From Burkholderiaceae bacterium DAT-1 (lineage in GTDB: Bacteria > Pseudomonadota > Gammaproteobacteria > Burkholderiales > Chitinimonadaceae), in the NCBI GenBank assembly GCA_019084025.1, contig JAHRBI010000002.1, positions 186,001 through 250,000 of the forward strand: a stretch of 64,000 bases of DNA, read 5' to 3'. This document shows positions 1 to 8,520 of this stretch, one piece after another. The position numbers and the translations under genes were made by a program. Below the pieces are notes generated by a model, which did no database searches, was not told where the DNA came from, and saw only the letters and a program-made list of their open reading frames with translations. Position 1 is the stretch's first letter. Each line of letters opens with the position of its first letter.

Positions 1-306
1 ATCCAAGGATGTCGATTTGGTAAGTATACGGATCGAGGGTAACAATCCCGATATCATTAAGCATTTGGAAACGGTGGTCACTTCATTTTGTAAATGGCGA
101 GGGGTAATGTGTTGCGCATGGCGACTCAGACGTAAAATTGCCAGTGCATCGTGGTAGAGAATATCTGAGATATTATCAATACTGATCTCATCTATTTCAC
201 TCTGACAACGGCTGAGTTCTATTTGCGTGTATTGCAGCATTGGAATATCGCATACTGATAAATAGGATACCCAGGCGTTGAGTCCATTGAGTGGTTCTTC
301 AATCAT
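1..306 (-). CDS. HDOD-like domain protein, N-terminal part (runs off window)
   Basis: An open frame on the minus strand begins with ATG at 306-304 and stays open for 102 codons to the window edge, so the C-terminus is missing. A clear ribosome binding site, AGGAGG at 318-313, lies 6 bases before the ATG and supports this start. The protein begins MIEEPLNG. Residues about 45-90 (DILYHDALAILRL, then a helix ending KCLMISGLLPSI) have the rhythm of an HDOD domain, in which a 'second-messenger phosphohydrolase-like' fold lacks catalytic residues and acts as a protein scaffold. The resemblance is modest and the family is an inference. The gene is divergent from apaH across a 73-base spacer that must hold both start regions. 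Confidence 0.6.
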   Translation of the reverse strand, partial: MIEEPLNGLNAWVSYLSVCDIPMLQYTQIELSRCQSEIDEISIDNISDILYHDALAILRLSRHAQHITPRHLQNEVTTVSKCLMISGLLPSIRILTKSTSLD

Positions 307-379
307 GCTAAGCCTCCTGTGTTCAGCATAGTTGATTGTGCTATTTGCGATAGTTCATCTGTTTCAAGTCGAGGTATGA

Positions 380-1198
380 ATGGCTACGTATGCCATTGGT
401 GATGTGCAGGGGTGCTTTGTCGAACTTTCTAGTCTGTTGTCCAAGATTGGATTTGAACCGGGGCGCGATACTGCCATTTTATTAGGCGACCTGGTGAATC
501 GCGGTCCTGACTCACTGCGTGTGCTTAATTGGGCGCGCAAGCTTGAAGACTGCGTGAGAGTAGTGCTTGGCAATCATGATCTGCATATGCTGGCGGTTGC
601 GTTCGGTGTGGTGGATAGTAAGCGGAAGGATACCTTTGCGGATGTGATTTCGCAGGGTAAAGATTCCACGATTTTGCATTGGCTGCGGAATCAGTCACTA
701 TTGATTGATGATGGACAGCATGTGTATGTACATGCGGGTATATGGCCTGGATGGGCGCTGGAAACGGCAAAGCGATTGTCCGGTGAACTGGAGCACCATC
801 TTGCATCCAGCGATCCACGTTCCTTTCTGAACAGTCTTTACGGCAACGAACCTGATATTTGGTGCGACACACTCGAGGGTGAGCGTCGATCTAGGTTTGT
901 CACAAACGTATTTACCCGTATGCGCGTACTGAGCCCTGATGGCCGACTGAATATGGACTACAAGGGTGTGACTAACGATGTCCCTGATGGTGCCATCCCG
1001 TGGTTCGATTTTCCGCGCGAAACGCCATTAAACCGGAGGGTGGTGTTTGGGCATTGGTCTGCATTGGGGTTGCAAATGCGACAAGACATCGTTTCACTAG
1101 ACACAGGGTGTGTGTGGGGGAGGGCATTGACCGGGTGGTGCGTTGAGACGGGTGAAATTGTGAGTGTAGACTCAACTATGCCCCCTGGTTTCGAATAA
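380..1198 (+). CDS. apaH: Symmetrical bis(5'-nucleosyl)-tetraphosphatase
   Basis: Hydrolyses Ap4A and related dinucleoside polyphosphates to nucleoside diphosphates in the cytoplasm, limiting alarmone build-up and removing Np4 caps from RNA. At 272 residues it has the usual ApaH length. The calcineurin-like metallophosphatase signature is complete: GDVQG at residues 7-11, GDLVNRGPDS near 36-45, and GNHD near 64-67, followed by a conserved VHAGI further on. The start ATG is preceded by a purine-rich stretch (gaggtatga). It stands alone rather than in the ksgA-apaH arrangement of enterics. Its 3' end overlaps the convergent acyltransferase gene by 23 bases. Confidence 0.93.
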   Translation: MATYAIGDVQGCFVELSSLLSKIGFEPGRDTAILLGDLVNRGPDSLRVLNWARKLEDCVRVVLGNHDLHMLAVAFGVVDSKRKDTFADVISQGKDSTILHWLRNQSLLIDDGQHVYVHAGIWPGWALETAKRLSGELEHHLASSDPRSFLNSLYGNEPDIWCDTLEGERRSRFVTNVFTRMRVLSPDGRLNMDYKGVTNDVPDGAIPWFDFPRETPLNRRVVFGHWSALGLQMRQDIVSLDTGCVWGRALTGWCVETGEIVSVDSTMPPGFE

Positions 1199-2018
1199 GT
1201 TGTGCCCTTACTGTTTGCTCTAGTATTTTTGCGATCTCTCGACGCGGGCGCCGGTCGGTTGGCACGGGCTCTCCAAATTCCACAACGGCTACTGTATGTT
1301 TGGTAGACACAATATTCAGAATGGATTCAATGAGGGTCATGTCGCCGATATATGCGACATGGTCTCCATGCCGCCCATCGCTGTATTTGTATGAGATGGA
1401 TACGGGCACGATGAGCGTTTCGGCATCAATGGCCGGTTGGAACAGACTGCTATTAAACGTGAGCAGATTGCGGCCGTCGCTGGTGCTGCCTTCGGGAAAA
1501 ATGGAAATGCAATCCCCGATTGTTAATGCTTCTGCGATTTGTTGATTGACTCGGGCGGTATCAGATCGCTTTTCGCGTTTGATAAACAAAGTGCCTGTAT
1601 GTGCGCTTAACCATCCGATGAGTGGCCAGTGACGAACGTCAGACTTCGCTACGAAGCGCGAAGGATATGCGGCATTCATAACGAAAATATCAATCCATGA
1701 TATGTGATTGGCCACAAGTAGAATGCCTGAGCTTCGGGCCTGAGGCGTGGCGCCCCGAACATTGACATGAATGCCATTAATCTTCAAAAGATTCAGCGAC
1801 CATTTCCGTACAGCATTCATGCGTTTCACGCTGTCATACCGCGGAAACAGAAGGCTCACTTGAAGTAGTCCGCTAACTAAATGAAATGTGAGCCTGAGCA
1901 GACGCACAGTCTGCGTGAACCAGTTGGCATTCATGGGTAAATCGGCAGGAGCAAAGGGTGATTTTAGCTCGGATTGTGCCTCTGCCGATACGTCTGCATA
2001 TACATCGTGCGGAATCAT
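1176..2018 (-). CDS. olsA: Lysophospholipid / lyso-ornithine lipid O-acyltransferase (PlsC/OlsA family)
   Basis: A membrane-associated 1-acyl-sn-glycerol-3-phosphate acyltransferase-type enzyme of 280 residues. The catalytic NHxxxxD motif is present as NHISWID (H105, D110), and the acceptor-binding motif is FPEGSTSDG near residue 173. A hydrophobic stretch at about 38-60 should anchor it to the inner membrane. The start ATG shares one base with the stop of the upstream N-acyltransferase (TGATG), so the two are translationally coupled. That pairing is the OlsB-OlsA arrangement for ornithine lipids: OlsB makes lyso-ornithine lipid and OlsA adds the second, ester-linked acyl chain. The PlsC fold is certain; the substrate is inferred from context, and a phosphatidic-acid role cannot be excluded. 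Confidence 0.75.
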   Translation of the reverse strand: MIPHDVYADVSAEAQSELKSPFAPADLPMNANWFTQTVRLLRLTFHLVSGLLQVSLLFPRYDSVKRMNAVRKWSLNLLKINGIHVNVRGATPQARSSGILLVANHISWIDIFVMNAAYPSRFVAKSDVRHWPLIGWLSAHTGTLFIKREKRSDTARVNQQIAEALTIGDCISIFPEGSTSDGRNLLTFNSSLFQPAIDAETLIVPVSISYKYSDGRHGDHVAYIGDMTLIESILNIVSTKHTVAVVEFGEPVPTDRRPRREIAKILEQTVRAQLIRNQGA

Positions 2019-2776
2019 CAGGCTGCGATGTCCTTTACAAAGTGCCTATAGAATCGAGGATGAATGCGGGACATCGGCATCATGATAAATAAGTCTGCCG
2101 TATTGAAGTCAGGATCCCATGCGGGATCGCCGCATATATAGGCTCCTGCTCGGATATAGCCGCGAATGAGAGGTGGTACCTCCGCAGTGCGGGTGCTATC
2201 GAGTGCTTCTAATGGCAATGGGCATTTGGGAAAGACACGCCATTCAGCGGGTGCCAGATAGGTCTGGGCGAGATCCCGGAAAATGCTTGCGGCCATATGA
2301 CCACCGTCGCTCATGCTAATACTGGCGCAGCCAATCAGATATTCATACCCCCCGCGGATCATGTATTCGGCGAGTCCATTCCATAGAAGTGCAATGGTTG
2401 CGCCGGTGCGATAGTCGGGATGAACGCATGAACGACCAACTTCGATCGTCTGGTTGCGTAAATGATGTAAACGTGTCAAATCGAATTCGGTTTCGGAGTA
2501 GAGACCACCAGTGTGAGCCGCATTGTGTGGCGTTAAAATGCGATAGGTGCCGACAACCTCCCCGGTTTCATCGTCTATCACCAGTAGGTGATCACACCAG
2601 GGATCGAACTCGTCCTGATCGAGGCCTGGTTCGCCATTGAGATGTGCCCCCATTTCCTCAGCAAACACGCGGTAGCGTAATGCCTGCGCTGCGCGTACCT
2701 GCTCTTGATTGGCGGCCAAGCAGACCGATAATGCGCGTCGGGTGGCTGAATTCAGGCGAGCTTCGCTGTGCAGCAT
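2018..2776 (-). CDS. olsB: L-ornithine N-alpha-acyltransferase-like GNAT protein (OlsB family)
   Basis: Belongs to the GNAT-type hemolysin/OlsB family (252 residues), which transfers 3-hydroxyacyl chains from acyl-ACP to the amino group of ornithine, the first step of ornithine-lipid synthesis. The family signature is visible: ALRYRVFAEEMGA near residues 35-48, DEFDPWCDHLLVID near 55-68, then ETGEVVGTYRIL and the central EVGRSCVHPDYR block. GGAGAC lies about 8 bases before the ATG. The stop overlaps the start of the PlsC-type partner. Ornithine lipids are phosphate-free, and phoB-phoR lie about 37 kb away in this window, but no Pho-box was recognised here. The substrate is inferred from the pair, not proven. 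Confidence 0.75.
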   Translation of the reverse strand: MLHSEARLNSATRRALSVCLAANQEQVRAAQALRYRVFAEEMGAHLNGEPGLDQDEFDPWCDHLLVIDDETGEVVGTYRILTPHNAAHTGGLYSETEFDLTRLHHLRNQTIEVGRSCVHPDYRTGATIALLWNGLAEYMIRGGYEYLIGCASISMSDGGHMAASIFRDLAQTYLAPAEWRVFPKCPLPLEALDSTRTAEVPPLIRGYIRAGAYICGDPAWDPDFNTADLFIMMPMSRIHPRFYRHFVKDIAA

Positions 2777-2862
2777 CAGTGTGTCTCCACGTGTTTATAT
2801 CTGATCACACGTTAGACATTTGAAGTGACAGTGCGGTTACATCACGGTGAAGATTTTACGAT

Positions 2863-3060
2863 TCAGTGACGATCGGACGAAGGATCATCCGCAAGTGGAA
2901 GAAGCTGCTCATCATGAACTGGCGTGCTAACCACGTATTGATCGGTAGCCCATGCTGCTAGATCATGTGTTTTGCACTGTGGGGAGCAAAATGGCCGATA
3001 TGGATTGCTAGGAGAGAAAGGTGTCTCCTTTTTGCAATGCGGGCAGGGAATGGTGCGCAT
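2863..3060 (-). CDS. yacG: DNA gyrase inhibitor / zinc-binding protein YacG
   Basis: A 65-residue zinc-ribbon protein that in E. coli binds GyrB and inhibits DNA gyrase. The four zinc ligands are present as CPHC near residues 5-8 and CSPQC near 23-27, with the family's acidic, disordered C-terminus (ADDPSSD). The frame is open further upstream, inside zapD, but homology starts at MRTIPCPHC, so the ATG at 3060 is chosen; a GTG three codons earlier is an alternative. It lies 16 bases after the zapD stop and ends the pilB-to-yacG run, the position this gene holds in many beta- and gammaproteobacteria. Confidence 0.88.
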   Translation of the reverse strand: MRTIPCPHCKKETPFSPSNPYRPFCSPQCKTHDLAAWATDQYVVSTPVHDEQLLPLADDPSSDRH

Positions 3061-3076
3061 GATGGACACTGCTTGA

Positions 3077-3835
3077 TTACAACGTGCAGTACGCGAGCGA
3101 GAATTCGATATCTCGTTCGCATTGTCGAGGGCGCTCGCTACCCTGTACCGGGTAAACGAAACGCACATTAATCGCATATTTATTAGCGGATAACTCGGGT
3201 ACGCAGTTTAGATCGCTGGAGAGTGAAACGCGTAATAGTTGAACCTGCTTACCACCAGACATTTGCTGAAACATCCCGGCCTTGGCAGTGTAGTTATATG
3301 ATTTTGCGCTATCACGCAAAATGCGCAGAACAATTTCAACGCCATGACGGATAGGCTGCATGGGCTCAAGCCATGCGTGTAATGAATGTAAGCGCACTTC
3401 TGACGGTTGCTTGAGCCAGTAGTGATAGGAAGGCAGGTCAAATTCACAAATGCCGCCAGGGATGCCTGCACGTTGCTTGATGGCCATTAACCATTCATTT
3501 TCGCGCAGGTGGTGCGCAAATTTGCCTGTGCTTTCCAGCAAACTGGCATGAGTGAACTCTATATCACCTAACACCTTGTTCAAGGCATCTTCAGAAATTT
3601 GAGGGTTATCGCGGAGCGCTTCCAGCGTGACGCGCTGTCGCTCCAGTTCCTGGATCAAATCGCTTTTTAGATCTGCGCGCCCGGCAACTTCCATGATTTC
3701 AAACATGATAAGCAACGCAGCCTGATGATCAAGCGCAACATCGCTATCCAAGAAATAGCCGACCCGATCATAAAGGTCTTCTAGACGCAACAGAGTACGG
3801 ATGCGTTCGGTGATCGGAAATTCGTAGCTGGTCAC
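3077..3835 (-). CDS. zapD: Cell division protein ZapD
   Basis: A cytoplasmic FtsZ-interacting protein that cross-links and bundles FtsZ protofilaments in the Z-ring. The 252-residue product matches the family length of about 250. The N-terminus YEFPITERIRTLLRLEDLY is the ZapD hallmark, followed by an all-helical half and a C-terminal beta-rich half ending with FVYPV and a basic stretch near the C-terminus (GSERPRQCERDI) thought to be part of the FtsZ-binding surface. Translation appears to start at GTG (3835-3833), as no better start lies upstream. It sits between coaE and yacG, the conserved coaE-zapD-yacG order. Confidence 0.94.
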   Translation of the reverse strand: MTSYEFPITERIRTLLRLEDLYDRVGYFLDSDVALDHQAALLIMFEIMEVAGRADLKSDLIQELERQRVTLEALRDNPQISEDALNKVLGDIEFTHASLLESTGKFAHHLRENEWLMAIKQRAGIPGGICEFDLPSYHYWLKQPSEVRLHSLHAWLEPMQPIRHGVEIVLRILRDSAKSYNYTAKAGMFQQMSGGKQVQLLRVSLSSDLNCVPELSANKYAINVRFVYPVQGSERPRQCERDIEFSLAYCTL

Positions 3836-3907
3836 GATGGCGGTGGCCTGATTTGCCTAATCTCCCAATTTTCGCGGATTCGACCAGCTTTGACAATTGA
3901 TGATTCG

Positions 3908-4534
3908 CTAAATTTGCTGCTTTGCTGCACTGATTGCCACAAAATACTGATGAAGCGTGACAATTTGGGTAATTAGTGCTGCCATTTCGCCATCATTGCT
4001 GATGATGTCATCCGCAATGGCGAGTCGCTCGTGACGTTTTGCCTGTGTGGCGAGAATCGACTCAACCTGTTGGCGAGACAGGTGACTGCGCTTTTGCACG
4101 CGTTGGATTTGCGTTTCTTCATCGCAATCCACCACAAGGATTCGATTGCACATTTCACGCAGCTGTGTGGCCTGGTTCATGAGCGGAACGACAAGCACAC
4201 TGTATGGTGCGTCTGCGGGGGGCTGCAGTAGTTGCGCTGCAGCCTCATCTCTAATGAGCGGGTGCAGGGCTGCTTCGAGTATCTTCCGTTTATCGGGGTG
4301 CTTAAAAACCAGTTCGCGCAAACGATCCCTATCAAGCGTGCCATCGGCATGGAAATACTCGGATCCAAAAGCTTGACGAATGGCAGTGTTGCCTGGTTGG
4401 TCGGGAGCACATAAGGTGTGTGAAATGACATCTGTATCCACAATATGTGCACCAAGTGCCGCAAGTTGATTGGATACCTGGGTCTTGCCCGAGCCAATGC
4501 CGCCTGTCAGTCCAATCACAAGTGGCGACTTCAT
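3908..4534 (-). CDS. coaE: Dephospho-CoA kinase
   Basis: Catalyses the last step of coenzyme A synthesis, ATP-dependent phosphorylation of the ribose 3'-hydroxyl of dephospho-CoA, in the cytoplasm. The 208-residue protein opens with the P-loop GLTGGIGSGKT at residues 9-19, followed by the acidic DTDVISH near 33-39 and later LVVDCDEETQIQRV and KRSHLS, typical of the lid and nucleotide-base regions. Its ATG overlaps the pilD stop as ATGA, implying translational coupling. The pilD-coaE-zapD-yacG arrangement is conserved in related bacteria, so this housekeeping gene is probably co-transcribed with pilus assembly genes. Confidence 0.96.
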   Translation of the reverse strand: MKSPLVIGLTGGIGSGKTQVSNQLAALGAHIVDTDVISHTLCAPDQPGNTAIRQAFGSEYFHADGTLDRDRLRELVFKHPDKRKILEAALHPLIRDEAAAQLLQPPADAPYSVLVVPLMNQATQLREMCNRILVVDCDEETQIQRVQKRSHLSRQQVESILATQAKRHERLAIADDIISNDGEMAALITQIVTLHQYFVAISAAKQQI

Positions 4535-5382
4535 GCGTATGCGCTCGGAATCAGAGGAAGATGTGGTTCAAATAGGGTGCAGATTGCAGCGAGTGCGAGG
4601 TAGGGGCCGAAAGGTAATCGCGTTTGCCATCCAAGCTTCTCGCCAAGCATTAAGATAATGCCCAGTATGGCGCCTGTCACTGACGAGAGCAGAATCACCT
4701 GTGGTAGAGCCATCCAGCCAAACCAAGCGCCAATAGCGGCCAAGAGCTTGAAGTCGCCATAGCCCATCCCCTCGCGCCCCGTCAGTAAATGGTGAACCCA
4801 ATACACTGTCCACAATGTCATGTAACCGGCAATTGCGCCAATGACCGCATGCGTGAGTGACGTAAATGTGCCATTGATATTGAAAATAAGTCCAAGCCAG
4901 ACCAGTGGGAGGGTGATGTCGTCTGGCAGCAGCTGAGTATCGGCGTCGATCCAGAAGAGCGCCATTAAAGGCCACATCAATAGAAGCCCGCCTAGCGTTT
5001 GCGCAGAAAATCCATAGCGCCATGCAATTAAAGCGCTCAATACGCCCGTCATGCATTCGATAGCAGGATAGCGTATGGAAATCGGGGCTTTGCATGCCCG
5101 GCACTTGCCACCCAATATCACCCATGACAGAACAGGAATATTGTCGTATCCGCGAATAAGCGTGCCGCAACAAGGACAGGTTGAATCGGGCTTGGCTAAA
5201 TTAAAACGAGGTGGTGCGGGCGTATTTTCATCATCCATATACGCGCATTCATAGCGAAAGCCGGTTTCAATCATTTTGGGTAATCGATAGATCACCACGT
5301 TTAGAAAGCTGCCGACCACCAGGCCGAGTACAAAGATAAAACCGATGAATGCCACCGGATGCAGCGTTGCAGCAAGCTGCAT
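4531..5382 (-). CDS. pilD: Prepilin peptidase / N-methyltransferase
   Basis: An inner-membrane aspartyl protease that cleaves type IV prepilins after the leader glycine and methylates the new N-terminus. The zinc-binding CxxC...CxxC pairs of the methylase domain (CPCC and CRAC) and the two catalytic aspartates (in DADTQLLPDD and in GYGDFK) are all present, with about eight hydrophobic segments. The start at 5382 gives 283 residues beginning MQLAATLHP just before the first membrane helix (VLGLVVGSFLNVV). A GTG at 5403, one base after the pilC stop and preceded by a G-run, is a credible alternative adding seven residues. The stop overlaps coaE. Confidence 0.95.
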   Translation of the reverse strand: MQLAATLHPVAFIGFIFVLGLVVGSFLNVVIYRLPKMIETGFRYECAYMDDENTPAPPRFNLAKPDSTCPCCGTLIRGYDNIPVLSWVILGGKCRACKAPISIRYPAIECMTGVLSALIAWRYGFSAQTLGGLLLMWPLMALFWIDADTQLLPDDITLPLVWLGLIFNINGTFTSLTHAVIGAIAGYMTLWTVYWVHHLLTGREGMGYGDFKLLAAIGAWFGWMALPQVILLSSVTGAILGIILMLGEKLGWQTRLPFGPYLALAAICTLFEPHLPLIPSAYA

Positions 5383-5404
5383 TGAGTAAAAATCCGGCAG
5401 CACA

Positions 5405-6628
5405 TCAACCCCCAATTGCGGCGCCCATCTTGAAGATAGGCAGGTACATGGCAACAATCAAACCACCAATAATCGGACCCAGAACCATCATGATCAAGGG
5501 CTCCATCAAAGACGTCATGGCGTCAACTGCATCGTCCACTTCCTGCTCGTAGAAGTCGGCGATTTTGCTGAGCATGGAATCAAGCGAGCCGGATTCCTCG
5601 CCAATAGACACCATCTGAATCACCATGTTTGGGAATACGTCCGATGATTGCATTGAAATCGTCAGGCTCGTACCCGTTGATACTTCTTGCTGGATCTTGC
5701 GGGTAGCATCGAAGTAAATCACATTGCCGGCGGCACCGGCGACTGAGTCAAGTGCTTCTACGAGTGGGACGCCTGCTGCAAACATGGTCGACATCGTGCG
5801 TGTCCAGCGTGCAATGGTGGCTTTTTGCAGGATAGGGCCAATCACTGGCACCTTAAGCGCGGTCCGATCAAGCGCAATTTGAAAGGGCTTGGAGCGCTTC
5901 TTTGCCTGAATGAAGGCGTAGATTGCCCCCCCCAGACTGCCAAAGATCAACCACCAGTAGGCAATCAGAAGGTCTGACAAATCGATCACCAACTGGGTTG
6001 GTCCCGGCAGGGCTGCACCGAATCCAGCAAAGAGCTCCTTGAATGTCGGGATCACAAAAATCAGAATGATTGACACAACAACCGCTGCCGCCACGATGAT
6101 TGCAGTTGGATAAAACAATGCGGACTTAATCTTCCCCTTAATGGCGAGGATTTTTTCCTTGTAGCTCGCCAGGCGGTCAAGCAGTGTATCCAGAATACCC
6201 GCTTGCTCCCCGGCTTGTACCAGGTTGCAATACAGCTGATCAAAATACATGGGGTGGCGGCGGAAGGCCTGAGTGAGGCTTGAGCCGGTTTCAACATCAC
6301 TCTTAATTTCCTGCAAAAGTTTGCTTACGGCTGGGTTGGCATGGCCTTTTGCAACGATATCAAATGCCTGCAATAAGGGGACACCTGATCGCATCATGGT
6401 GGCAAGCTGGCGCGTAAAGAGTGCCAAATCTTTTTCTGTTACCTTTCGGCTGGTGGAGATAGATTGCCGTTTGGTTTTGGTAACCGTGATACCCTGGCGA
6501 CGCAACGTGGCTTTAACAACCGCGTCCCCAGTGCTGCGCATTTCTCCCTTCACCGTTTTACCGGCTCGGTCACGACCTTCCCAGCTGAAGGTGTATTCTT
6601 TGACTTTAACTTTCTTTTCAGCTGCCAT
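5405..6628 (-). CDS. pilC: Type IV pilus inner-membrane platform protein PilC
   Basis: The polytopic platform protein of the type IV pilus machine, linking the PilB motor to pilin polymerisation. At 407 residues it has family length. A short cytoplasmic N-terminus (YTFSWEGRDRAGKTVKGE) is followed by two T2SSF domains, each with the family's LASYKEK / ADFYEQEVDDAV element, and three membrane helices near residues 178-200, 225-245 and 385-402. GGAG lies 11 bases before the ATG. It follows pilB by 44 bases and precedes pilD, so all three are likely one transcript. No pilin (pilA) gene is present in the window. Confidence 0.96.
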   Translation of the reverse strand: MAAEKKVKVKEYTFSWEGRDRAGKTVKGEMRSTGDAVVKATLRRQGITVTKTKRQSISTSRKVTEKDLALFTRQLATMMRSGVPLLQAFDIVAKGHANPAVSKLLQEIKSDVETGSSLTQAFRRHPMYFDQLYCNLVQAGEQAGILDTLLDRLASYKEKILAIKGKIKSALFYPTAIIVAAAVVVSIILIFVIPTFKELFAGFGAALPGPTQLVIDLSDLLIAYWWLIFGSLGGAIYAFIQAKKRSKPFQIALDRTALKVPVIGPILQKATIARWTRTMSTMFAAGVPLVEALDSVAGAAGNVIYFDATRKIQQEVSTGTSLTISMQSSDVFPNMVIQMVSIGEESGSLDSMLSKIADFYEQEVDDAVDAMTSLMEPLIMMVLGPIIGGLIVAMYLPIFKMGAAIGG

Positions 6629-6672
6629 GTGCTTAATTGCTCCTGACGAGTTTGGCGGGAACTCGCCTGTCC

Positions 6673-8382
6673 TTATTCGTTGGTGACGGCTTCTACTTCT
6701 TCCAATGAGGTCATGCCTTGTTTGACCTTAAGCAAACCGGATTGCCGAAGGTCCTTGATGCCTTCGCGTTTTGCTTGGTCGGCGATATCAATGGATGTGC
6801 CTTGACGCATAATAATTCGCTGCATTTCCTCGCTAATCGGCATGACCTGATAAATACCGACACGCCCTTTATATCCCGTGCCCTTGCAGGTATCGCAGCC
6901 ATCTGTGTGCGGACCGTAAGGCTGCCAGCTGCCATCAAGCTCGTGCTCCAGAAAGCCTGCCTTCAGCAGCGCTTCCCGGGGAATGTTGACCGGGCGTTTG
7001 CAGTGGCTGCATAAGCGTCTGGCGAGGCGCTGTCCTGTAATCAGAATAACAGATGAAGCGATATTGAATGGTGCAATCCCCATATTCAGCATGCGCGACA
7101 GCGTGGCCGGTGCATCGTTTGTGTGCAATGTGGAAAACACCATGTGGCCGGTTTGTGCGGCTTTGATCGAGATATCTGCAGTTTCCAGATCCCGGATTTC
7201 ACCCACCATGATGATGTCGGGATCCTGACGCAGGAATGACTTCAGGGCGGCGGCGAAGGTCAACCCTGCCTTGTCATTCACGTTCACCTGGTTAATGCCC
7301 GGCAAGTTGATTTCTGCAGGATCTTCTGCGGTAGAAATGTTAATGCCAGGTTCATTTAGAATGTTCAGGCAGGTGTACAGGGACACGGTTTTGCCCGAGC
7401 CTGTCGGTCCCGTCACCAGCACCATGCCGTAAGGCCGGTGAATCGCATCAAGCAGCGCTTTTTTCTGTTCAGGCTCATAGCCAAGCGCATCAATACCCAG
7501 CGTGGCGGAGCTTGGGTCGAGAATCCGCATACAGATTTTTTCACCAAACAGCGTCGGCAGGGTTGATACGCGGAAATCGATTGCGCGGGTCTTTGACAGC
7601 ACCAGCTTCATCCGACCATCCTGAGGGACGCGTCGTTCGGAAATGTCCAGTTTGGAAATCACTTTGATCCGTGACGCGATTTTCTCTTTGATTGCCAGAG
7701 GCGGTTGAGCTACTTCACGCAATACGCCGTCAATACGGTAGCGTATACGGTAGAATTTTTCGTAGGGTTCAAAGTGGATATCAGAGGCTCCGCCGTTGAT
7801 CGCATCCATCAGAATTTTCTGGATGTAACGAACAACAGGGGCATCATCCACTTCGACCGTGGTGACCTCTGCTTCAGTCTCCCCGCCGTCCATATCCAGA
7901 GCGAGATCATCCTGATCCACCGAAAGCTCGTTGATTTTCTCAACGGAGTCATTACCCAGCTTTTCGATGAATTTGCCCAGCTTGGCATCGTCGACAACCA
8001 CGATGTCGATCATCATGCCGGTCTGGAATTTGGCTTCTTCAATGGCCTGGAGGTCGGTTGGATCGGATGAGGCGACAAAAAGCTTGGTGCCCCGCTTGAA
8101 AAGGGGAGCAATACGCCGGCTTTGTATGATCTTCGAATTCAGTACATTCTTAGGAACGTAGGACGTTTCGAAGCGATCGAGATCCAGTAGTGGATAGCCA
8201 AACGTCGTAGATGCGAACTCGGCAAGCTGGTTGCTGGATAGTTTTTTGGATGCAATGACTGCTTGAGCGAAGCCTAGATTTTCTGTCTGTGCTTTATTCT
8301 GAATTGCCTCGACTTCGGGCTCACTCAACAATTCCTGTTGAATGAGTGCGCGAGCCATACCGGATCGGGGTGCTTGAGACAT
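6673..8382 (-). CDS. pilB: Type IV-A pilus assembly ATPase PilB
   Basis: The hexameric cytoplasmic ATPase that drives pilus extension. The 569-residue protein has the N-terminal T2SSE_N/MshEN-like domain (residues about 1-150) and the AAA+-type motor: Walker A GPTGSGKTVSLY near residue 330, Asp box, Walker B near IIMVGEIRDLET, and a His box with HTNDAPATLSRM. The tetracysteine zinc motif typical of PilB/GspE is present as CSHCKRP and CDTCKGTGY. It is the first gene of the pilB-pilC-pilD-coaE-zapD-yacG run. The 138 bases upstream separate it from the CorC-type gene and probably carry its promoter, but I could not assign clear -35/-10 boxes. Confidence 0.96.
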   Translation of the reverse strand: MSQAPRSGMARALIQQELLSEPEVEAIQNKAQTENLGFAQAVIASKKLSSNQLAEFASTTFGYPLLDLDRFETSYVPKNVLNSKIIQSRRIAPLFKRGTKLFVASSDPTDLQAIEEAKFQTGMMIDIVVVDDAKLGKFIEKLGNDSVEKINELSVDQDDLALDMDGGETEAEVTTVEVDDAPVVRYIQKILMDAINGGASDIHFEPYEKFYRIRYRIDGVLREVAQPPLAIKEKIASRIKVISKLDISERRVPQDGRMKLVLSKTRAIDFRVSTLPTLFGEKICMRILDPSSATLGIDALGYEPEQKKALLDAIHRPYGMVLVTGPTGSGKTVSLYTCLNILNEPGINISTAEDPAEINLPGINQVNVNDKAGLTFAAALKSFLRQDPDIIMVGEIRDLETADISIKAAQTGHMVFSTLHTNDAPATLSRMLNMGIAPFNIASSVILITGQRLARRLCSHCKRPVNIPREALLKAGFLEHELDGSWQPYGPHTDGCDTCKGTGYKGRVGIYQVMPISEEMQRIIMRQGTSIDIADQAKREGIKDLRQSGLLKVKQGMTSLEEVEAVTNE

Positions 8383-8520
8383 ACTAAGACCTGCCGCAGT
8401 TGAGCGTTACCAATAAACTAATTTGCAACCGACGAGCTACCGAGGTTGGGTAAAGCATGATGCCTTTACGCTGCTCGCATTGTAAAGCAAATTGCCAATG
8501 TCATGAGATCCGGTTGTAAT

